DNA of 64,000 bases. Origin: Liolophura sinensis. Its lineage: Eukaryota; Mollusca; Polyplacophora; Chitonida; Chitonidae. The notes beneath the pieces are model-generated. The model made no database searches. It was given only the letters and a program-made list of their open reading frames with translations, and was not told the origin of the DNA. Below are positions 58,801 to 64,000 of this stretch, in pieces; position 1 is the stretch's first letter, and each line of letters begins with the position of its first letter. The translations under genes and the position numbers were made by a program. The DNA is taken from NCBI RefSeq assembly GCF_032854445.1, contig NC_088304.1, positions 30,945,732 through 31,009,731 on the forward strand, in the 5' to 3' direction.

Positions 58801-61800
58801 TGTAGAAGAGATGACTGGCTCCCCACCGTCCATTTTCTTTGTTGTCTGTTGGTATGTCCTCTCCCCATTGCTCATTTTTGTAAGTATTTTTATTAATATC
58901 TGATTCAATTGATGCATGCTGTATTTCACTTACAAATCAGCGGCCAGCATTGTAGTGAGAGGATACCAAGCAGAGCCTTTGGAGGGGGGGGTGGGGGAAA
59001 CCACTATCATCTGCAGGCTGCTGGCAGATCTTTTTCATTTTCATTTTTATTTTGTTTTATTCACCAAAGTATGCTGCAATACAAAAAATGTTTGTTGTTT
59101 ATAAACTTGGTAGGAACAGAAACCCCACAGATGACCCAATAGAAAGGCAACATAAGCTGGAGTTGAACTCACAACGGTCGCAGTGGTGAGAGGCTACTAA
59201 GTCATTGTGCTGCACAGTTATGCTATTAGGCCACTCAGCTACAGAGGCTCTAAATATTTTTTATCAACTCTACTGGCATTCAAGTGTTGGTCAAACCTAT
59301 GGCCGTTTTCATGAAGTGCACGTAGTTAAGTGAGAACTTAACCACACTATCACAGCGTACGTTGTAGAGATACAAAGTTCACTTAACTAAGAGCTATTGA
59401 AAGAAGGTAGTCGGATCAAGATTTGAAAATTGAAATTCCACAGTATGGTAGATTTCATTGAATACAGCTTATGTGCAAAATTACAGCTTTTAGCCATGTC
59501 CCATATTATTGTAGTAAAGTTTCAAACTTTCATCTTGAATTATCCAGGCGACAACATGTTTGTTTACTATCGATCAGTTCATGACTGATACCGATGTTAG
59601 ATTCGGGCCTATTCGGAAATGTACATGTAGTTACGTGGTGATGTGATACAGTAGCTGTCAGTCAAAGTGCCGGTAGACGAGAAAGGCTACAAGAGAGAAA
59701 ATATCAGTGAGTGCAAGAAAGAAAAAGACAATATGCATCCAGAATAGAGAGAGGAATGAGTTGATATTGAGAGAAAGAAGAATTGAAAAGGGAGAAGGAA
59801 AGATAAGATGCACTGAAAGCTGAAATTGTCGAATAAACCCCAAAGTTTTTCTTGAGCTCTAAGGAGGGGGCCTCCGTGGCTCAGTTGGTTAGCACGCTAG
59901 CGCAGAAGCCTGTCACCAGTGTGGTCCCTGTGACTTCAAGTCCAGCTCATGCTGGTTTCCTCTCCAGCCGCACATGGGAATGTCTGTCAGCAACCTGTGG
60001 ATGGTCATGGGTTTTCCCTGGCTTTTGCCTGGTTTCTTCCCCACCATAATGCTGGCCACTGTCATATAACTGAAATATTCTTGAGTACGGCATAAAACAC
60101 CAATCAAATAAATAAATGAATAAAGTGAGTTGTGAGGAAAGTTTAGCAACAACGACCTGTTAGCGTCACTAGTTCATTCGTGATTTCTGGTGTCAGCGAT
60201 CATTTTCCTCTGAGTTAATTTGAATTTCATCCTACAATTACTTGTAGTTGAAAAATATTCGCAAACGGACAATAAATCTCAATAACGGAGAATAAATCTC
60301 ATAAAATACCAGTGAGATTTAGAACTTGTAAAAGTTGGACTTTCAGCAGATAGCTCTCGTGAGTGACAGGCTTTAGACTTCACCCAGTCCTGGAAGGTCA
60401 GGTGATCAGGACATTCTGGTGTGAAGACACAGACGATAGTCGGCCATGGAGGTTGTAAAAACCGCGTTGTGATTTCCTTACATATTAATAACCAGATCTC
60501 TAAACTGTGACAGCATATGGTTGAAAAGACCAGTCGAACAGATCAAAATAAACATTTCAGAACAACTAAGGGAAAATAATATTTTACTCATCTTCTCCAA
60601 CTAACTGGCTTAAGCACTAAAGTACACTTCATGAAACCCACCCCTTGTTAAGTGATCCAGATTGTCTGATGGTGGTGGATTAAAACTGGCCGTGAACAGA
60701 AGTTGGAGATTCCCATTGTTCTCGTTGTTTGTGTTGCGAGCGTTTGTCAAGTTTGTAACAATAAGACGTCGACCACACTTGTGTGACCTGACCAAAGTCT
60801 TCCACCAATGTTAAGTGTGTCACAAGTGGGAAGGTTTGTCCGAGGGTATTTTCAGAGTGAGGTGATTATGTATACATACATGTCCATGTGTATGCAAACA
60901 TTTCTCAGTCAGTTACAAGACTGAGTCACATCTTACAACTAGCTAGAAGACAGAGTAACGGAACTTTTGATTTCTCTGGATCAGTATTTGCATCGACAAC
61001 CAGACAGTCCTAAACAAAATGAAATAGATTTATGCGTACAGAAATAATTTTTAATTTGAGGAAATGTAGTTTGCATGACCATTGATCTTTTCAGGGCATA
61101 TGGATATTTAGCATGATCCAGTATGCACCTGTCAAACTTGGAAAGTACGTGTATCCTGATTGGTCAGTTGGCTTAGGATGGGTCATCGCTCTGATGTCAA
61201 TCATCTGTATCCCTGGTGCCGCATGCCACGCCTTCTACAAGGCAGAAGGAAAGGGTATCTGGCAGGTAAGAATAAATGAACTTCATCTTGCTGGTGACAC
61301 AGTATATGTACACACACCTAGCGACTCCTCTTTGCCTTTTCACTGAAAATTTAAGTACGACGTAAAACCTAAAGCATACATACCTGGTTAAAAATGGCCC
61401 TTCCCTGGAGAAAAAAAGGAAGAAACAAAACAAAATTTTCACGCGAATTCTCCTGACATATTTTTAACCAGAAGTTTAATTCCAACAATTGTGCCACTCT
61501 GGCATCCAAATGAGATGGCTTCTGTCAAAATACATCACAGGATCACCAAACAGTCTGACATGGGATTCCACAGAATTTCCCCCAAATTGACTAACCCCTC
61601 GTACACACAAGCTGGAGATTCTTTTGTCATGGCCTCGGACAGGGAATTTCTGGAAATTCTACAGCTCTCACGGAGCCTTCATGATGGTAGATGATGCCAG
61701 TGTAGCCAATTTCTCAGAAGACCACTCATTTTCCACCAATAGGGTGTCCATATATACATGTATGTGTCAGATGTGAGAATGTTTGTCAATACATACCATA

Positions 61801-62284
61801 GCTGGGTGGGAAATACCCAAGGCCTTCTAGTTTGCTCTGCCGATAAATGTCAGACCAACATTGTGTAAATGAAAAGTCTTCATTATGGTGTTAAACAAGC
61901 AATCAAATACATCATTCGATCATGCACAGAGGGTTAATAAGATAACAGTAATAATAATCATTATTAAATCAGGATCAATGATTGTCCCGTAGACCTAGGC
62001 CTCCTTGGCTCATTGGCTTGAGCAAATAGAGTATTCAGATACAATTACAGCTGTACTGTCATTGTAACAACCTTTAAAACGGAAACACACATTTTGTCGA
62101 CCAGTGTCAAAGACTGCAGTGGAATTTGTCTATATCCCTTTTGTTCCAGCGCTTCTTGAACGCTCTGCGCTCCCCCATGCGCGAGGGTCAGTCTTCAACT
62201 GCGTACGCATACACCGCAACAGACATGCCCCTCCAGGAGAAACAGGATGCCTATCTGATGAACGGGGGAAAACCTCCTCTGTGA
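40838..62284 (+). CDS. SLC6 family Na+/Cl--dependent transporter, 13 coding exons, 638 aa
   Basis: Twelve-helix plasma-membrane symporter of amino acids or related osmolytes. Exons: 40838-41078, 47839-47973, 49716-49998, 50326-50458, 51797-51931, 53024-53127, 53984-54108, 55218-55330, 56591-56731, 58038-58137, 58779-58879, 61095-61265, 62150-62284 (stop TGA); all GT..AG and in phase. TM1 has [16 protein letters not shown] (residues 60-75). The chloride site is complete by alignment to GAT1: Tyr108 (VGQYTR), Gln317, Ser321, Ser357 (INSATS). Asp421 in LGIDSQ is the Na2 residue. Extracellular loop 2 has the Cys166/Cys175 pair and six N-glycosylation sequons (167-211). TM1-TM2 resemble glycine/GABA-type members; monoamine transporters have Asp where this has Gly64. 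TM6 reads [14 protein letters not shown] instead of the usual VW.DAATQIFFSLG, so the substrate cannot be assigned. Confidence 0.95.
41903..43438. repeat. 87 bp satellite-like array with higher-order structure, SLC6 intron 1
   Basis: About 17.6 units beginning TTGAGGTACCAGTTTATAGT and containing GAGTTGCTATACCCAATTAG. A distinctive pair (ATCTGACCTTGAC followed by a unit with GAATGTATCATTC) recurs at 42331, 42765 and 43287, offsets 434 and 522 bp, that is blocks of five and six monomers. The minus frame reads [20 protein letters not shown]; not a gene. Confidence 0.95.
43661..43788. repeat. 24 bp minisatellite, 5 copies
   Basis: Unit GCATGTCCATTTTGAGTGCC + AGTG in SLC6 intron 1. The minus frame reads MDMPLALK repeated. 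43789-44460 is otherwise featureless. Confidence 0.9.
44469..45405. repeat. 58 bp minisatellite, about 16 copies, SLC6 intron 1
   Basis: Unit GGTGATGTAGGACACGGCTG + ACCACCCACATGTAGCTTAT + ACATGTATAGATCCCTGA. At 44544 and 44768 a shorter form lacks the 8 bp TACATGTA-type segment. Variants GGACACGG/GCACACGG and GACCACC/GATCACC alternate in blocks. Confidence 0.95.
45506..45735 (+). mobile_element. SINE family C, 5'-truncated
   Basis: GGATAGTGCAATGACTGGTT, GTGGGGTGGGTTACTTGC, GAAGCAGTACTAGATGAAAG, TCGTCATACGACTGAAAAAT, and a CACTAACTCACTCAATCAAT tail. It lies in SLC6 intron 1. The rest of the intron to 47180 holds one diverged MITE family E relative at about 46497-46722 (TACTGTCATTCTTCAACC). 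Confidence 0.85.
47188..47431. repeat. SINE family A 3' end followed by a 34 bp minisatellite
   Basis: 47188-47272 carries CCATGATAATGCTGGCTGCG, AAACACCAATCAAATAAATA (plus). 47291-47431 is four units of AGTAACTTGCCCAAGGTCGA + ATCATGAGTTTGTT with one 8 bp internal duplication. SLC6 intron 1. Confidence 0.85.
48124..49060. repeat. 47 bp minisatellite, about 20 copies, SLC6 intron 2
   Basis: Unit CATAGCATATCATCCTCACT + TCCAATCAAACCTGAAAACA + CTTTTTC. Variants (CCTGACTT/CCTCACTT, CCATTCAA/CCAATCAA, AACGC/AACAC) recur in groups, showing block duplication. It starts 150 bp after exon 2. Confidence 0.95.
49139..49234 (-). pseudogene. Inverted partial copy of SLC6 exon 5 inside intron 2
   Basis: The minus strand of this 96 bp segment equals 51818-51913 of exon 5 at 94 of 96 positions and encodes the same peptide ([30 protein letters not shown]). 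Both differences are third-base synonymous changes (ATC/ATT, TTC/TTT). Neither splice site of exon 5 is included, so it is a duplicated exon fragment, not a usable exon. A C-rich, CA-repeat tract (49235-49345) adjoins it. Confidence 0.92.
49526..49696. mobile_element. MITE family E, copy 3, adjoining SLC6 exon 3
   Basis: Starts CCTAATTCTTCAACCTTTTC and ends TTAAAAAGGTTGAAGATTGACAG. The terminal repeats are inverted and the interior (GACACAAACAAATCATTTTT) matches the copy at 37843. It ends about 20 bp before the exon 3 acceptor at 49714-49715, so the branch point of intron 2 probably lies in or beside the element. Confidence 0.8.
50558..50697 (+). mobile_element. SINE family A, 5'-truncated, SLC6 intron 4
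   Basis: GCCAGCAACCTGCGAGTGGT, CCACCATGATGCTCGCCGC, TAAGTGAAATATTCTTGAGC and AAACACCAATCAGATAAATA. It lies 100 bp after exon 4. Confidence 0.85.
51085..51440 (+). mobile_element. SINE family C, nearly full length, SLC6 intron 4
   Basis: Head GCATCCGCTTCAGGACCGGT, B-box-like CAGGATCAATCCTTGATCG, then AAAGAGGAAGTTGTAACTTC, GGGGCGGCTTACTTGCCTTC, AAGCAGCACTAAATAAGAGA, CGTCATATGACTGAAAAATT and a (CACT)n tail. It is the best plus-strand reference copy in the window. Confidence 0.88.
52560..52900 (+). mobile_element. Fragments of SINE family A, SLC6 intron 5
   Basis: 52560-52650 (TTGGGAAGGTCTGTCAGAAG then AAATAAATAAATAAATC) and 52850-52895 (GCTTGATCGGTGTACGGCGT, TAAACACCAATGAAATAAAT) are internally deleted copies. 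The open frame running from 52673 into exon 6 is intron sequence and not coding before 53024. Confidence 0.65.
53272..53476 (+). mobile_element. SINE family A with complete tRNA head, internally deleted
   Basis: GGGACCTCCGCGGCCAAGGG head, GCGGTCGTTGTGAGTTCAAG + TCCAG B box, TTTCCCCCGGTTTCCTCCCA followed directly by CATAAAACACCATCAAAG, so the CATAATGCTGGCC to AATATTCTTGAG core is missing. SLC6 intron 6. Sequence 53560-53900 contains two copies of a motif ACCTCAGATCAAGTTT. Confidence 0.85.
54195..54510. repeat. Two tandem copies of a roughly 150 bp dispersed repeat, SLC6 intron 7
   Basis: TCACCAAATTTACACCACAC / TCACCAAACTTACACCACAC, CAGCGACCTTGACCTTTTCC / CAGCGACCTTGATCTTTTTC and GGTCATTTAAGTTAAAT in both. 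Similar sequence is a familiar dispersed motif in mollusc DNA (recollection, not checked). 54511-55217 shows nothing else. Confidence 0.65.
55748..56378. repeat. 27 bp minisatellite, about 23 copies, SLC6 intron 8
   Basis: Unit TCCTCCCGGTACCAGAGGAG + GTCAGTC. A plus frame reads RGGQSPPGT, other frames are also open on both strands, producing five overlapping long frames (55677-56454). Each unit holds a KpnI-type GGTACC palindrome. A block of about ten units is duplicated almost exactly (55958-56075 versus 56111-56249). Confidence 0.96.
57143..57206. repeat. 14 bp minisatellite, about 4.5 copies
   Basis: GGCGCCTCATTCCT units alternating with GGCGTCTCATTCCT, SLC6 intron 9. Confidence 0.85.
57739..57902. 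repeat. 54 bp tandem repeat, 3 copies, before SLC6 exon 10
   Basis: AAATCCAAGTTCAAAAATAA then a T-rich half ending TTTTATTTTATTTCCATTG. SLC6 intron 9, 135 bp upstream of the exon 10 acceptor. Confidence 0.88.
58914..59252 (-). mobile_element. SINE family A interrupted by about 110 bp of other sequence
   Basis: 58914-59032 gives the body (GCGGCCAGCATTGTAGTGAG, CATCTGCAGGCTGCTGGCAG) and 59145-59252 gives the tRNA half (ACATAAGCTGGAGTTGAACT, GGTCGCAGTGGTGAGAGGCT, CCACTCAGCTACAGAGGC). The intervening T-rich piece is foreign to the family. SLC6 intron 11. Confidence 0.8.
59869..60121 (+). mobile_element. SINE family A, complete reference copy (tRNA-derived)
   Basis: The element opens with a tRNA-like head: GGCCTCCGTGGCTCAGTTGG, A box TGGCTCAGTTGGTTAGCACG, B box GTGACTTCAAGTCCAGC, the parts needed for Pol III transcription. 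The body has CTCATGCTGGTTTCCTCTCC, CAGCAACCTGTGGATGGTCA, CACCATAATGCTGGCCACTG, AACTGAAATATTCTTGAGTA and AAAACACCAATCAAATAAAT, ending in an AAAT-type tail. At least 18 copies or fragments occur in the window. SLC6 intron 11. Confidence 0.92.
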
Positions 62285-63626
62285 TAACCCAACTTACCTC
62301 ATTACAGTAGTGTAATTGTTTGGCCTCAGTGATGTCGTTGTCGTAGCCTTGCAGAAGTGTTATGGTGATGATGGTGAACTGGTTGAAGCCAGGAAATCAT
62401 GTCATTATTTTTGCACAGTATGCCATGTTTTGGATACCTGTATGTCTGTACTATTGATAGAGAAGGTTATTTTTCACATCAAATTTGTGGTAATGAAAAA
62501 GAAAATTTTCTGAGGTAGTTTTTTCTCTTATGTACATTTAAATGTGTATTTGTTAAGATTAGTTTTACTTATACATGCGTCTACAAATGTTTATAACATG
62601 TTTCTTCAATACATGACCACTGTCTTGCTCTGTACCCACTGTTGATCATGGCGGAAAAAAAGTCTTTGTATGTCTTTTAATGATTATTCATTGTTTAATG
62701 TTGCATTTGTTTTTTGTTTGATCTTTTTAAAAATCAAGAGGTATAATGTTTTTAGGATGTTTAATGCACCATTTATTTTCTCCACATTTTTATATTCTTC
62801 AAGGAGAGTGGGATTATCATGATTGTTTGAAGTCATTCGCTTTGCTGAAAGGCACATACATGTATTTTCTTTGTTCTTTTAATTGTAACTCCATCATAAT
62901 CTCGGATTTCTATAGGATCATATAATGACTACTTCATGTTAAGACTGTTGAGGTATCCAGTCTCTTGGTTCACTCACGTGTTTTAACACACATGCTCATT
63001 TGCCTTCTGGAGAATTCATTGTGGACATGACCTGATTAAATCTGAACAAGAAGTCAGTGGTTTTTCAGTTCCATTTTTTCTTCATGTTTTAAAATTTTAG
63101 ACATGGCCATTTTCTGTGGCCACTTTGCACTATTTGCATTGTGTAATTTTCGTAAAATTTTGTCAAAGGGGATTTATGAATAGAAAAGTAACTATTTATA
63201 TTTCTATATTGTGACTCTTCCATATATCCCACAAAGATAAATACAGCACTGTCAAAGAACATGTCCAGCACGGTTTGCTGAGATGTGCAAGATTCTGCAG
63301 GGAACCAGAATTCCAAAGATACATGACTGTTGATATTCACGAAATGTGTTGCGTTTTGACAGCGGCTTCGGCATCTGAGGGATTTTATACAGGGCATAAT
63401 ACATGGAGACACTTAGGAGTACAAAATTACCTATAATTTTATAGAACGTTTCGATATTTCAATTCTGATATTTCTAACGTGACCCCCCCACCCCTACCCA
63501 CCCAACAGAAATTTGCCATGGATATGACCCAGGGATGACAGCTCTGTTTTTCACCAAAGATTAAATCACTCTGGTGTGCGAGCTGTGGAGAAAAACGGTT
63601 AATAGTTCGTGAAAAAGCCTTGTGAA
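62285..63626 (+). other. SLC6 3' UTR and downstream intergenic region
   Basis: No canonical AATAAA was found close to the stop codon, so the 3' end cannot be placed. A C-rich tract is at 63482-63507. No repeat family is recognised here, in contrast to the introns. Confidence 0.4.
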
Positions 63627-63809
63627 ATGTCCACAAATGATGTACACCAGCTTTGTACAGAAGCGCTTTTGGGTGAAAAGTTGGTGGAAAGTTCCATGGA
63701 ATTATTGGCGATTTACTCAACCAGGAATGAACCAGCTGTGCAGATTTACGCACTGTTACTTTTAAATGGAGATGATCTTAAAGACATTAGAAATAAAAAG
63801 GCAAAACTG
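63627..63809 (+). CDS. Possible first coding exon of an unidentified gene
   Basis: ATG in a favourable context (GTGAAATGT) opens 61 codons of non-repetitive, helix-like sequence (MSTNDVHQLCTEALLGEKLV, then ELLAIYSTRNEPAVQIYALL) ending at CTG|GTATCAG, a possible donor in phase 0. The composition is protein-like and no low-complexity repeat is involved. I do not recognise the family; a chance open frame is about as likely. Confidence 0.3.
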
Positions 63810-64000
63810 GTATCAGTATGGTACTGTTGAGTGACTGGTACATGAGTGGTAAAGCACCAAAGTTGTATCAACCTGTACAGTGGTACAAATGGCTGAGCTG
63901 TCTGACAATGTATTACATGTATGCGAATTCAGAATGAACTTCATTGATAGTATTAAAATTGATCAGAAAGTTTGTCTGTTGTGATGGCTGGTGAGTTAAA

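Noticed and set aside
59869-59950. Genuine tRNA gene
   Set aside because: A and B boxes are present but the cloverleaf is incomplete and the segment continues into the SINE body found many times in the window.
59300-60660. Possible large foldback element based on TTTCATGAAGTG near 59312 and its complement near 60628
   Set aside because: The similarity is short and imperfect and could be chance; no arms or target duplication could be followed.
61491-61694. 67 aa frame between SLC6 exons 12 and 13
   Set aside because: Exons 12 and 13 join in phase without it and it has no recognisable motif.

Overview
The window is nuclear DNA of an animal, most likely a mollusc or another lophotrochozoan. 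It is AT-rich. Coding exons are short (21 to 283 bp) with GT..AG borders and are separated by introns of up to about 7 kb. The rest is filled with minisatellites and with tRNA-derived SINEs of a type I associate with mollusc genomes. The organism call is inference from repeat style and gene structure. I see no prokaryotic, viral, CRISPR, rRNA or genuine tRNA genes.

Four protein genes can be read exon by exon. (1) 1428-18409, minus: Pescadillo (PES1), a ribosome-biogenesis factor; 13 exons give about 449 residues and the 3' end lies beyond the window. (2) 19902-22696, minus: complete IFT20, four exons, 132 aa. (3) 23109-28075, plus: complete BACURD/KCTD10-KCTD13-TNFAIP1-type CUL3 adaptor, five exons, 294 aa. 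(4) 40838-62284, plus: complete SLC6 Na+/Cl--dependent transporter, 13 coding exons, 638 aa, with a spliced 5' UTR. A weak candidate first exon of a fifth gene is at 63627.

Layout: 1-18.4 kb is PES1, whose introns hold tandem arrays with 82, 30, 14, 27, 40 and 33 bp units plus SINEs. At 19.9-28.1 kb IFT20 and KCTD lie head to head with 412 bp between start codons; human IFT20 and TNFAIP1 have the same arrangement, so this looks like ancient microsynteny with a shared promoter. At 28.1-40.8 kb is a gene-poor stretch of MITEs, SINEs and a 27 bp array, probably holding the SLC6 upstream region. At 40.8-62.3 kb is the SLC6 gene, with arrays of 87, 24, 58, 34, 47, 27 and 54 bp units in its introns.

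Three structures stand out. The 82 bp array at the left edge is built from the 3' end of a PES1 coding exon and repeats its 5' splice site about 18 times. Intron 2 of the SLC6 gene carries an inverted copy of 96 bp of its own exon 5 (94/96 identical, both differences synonymous). KCTD intron 1 holds a foldback transposon inserted into a SINE with an 8-9 bp target duplication. The four genes show no sign of a common pathway; only the IFT20-KCTD pair suggests shared regulation.
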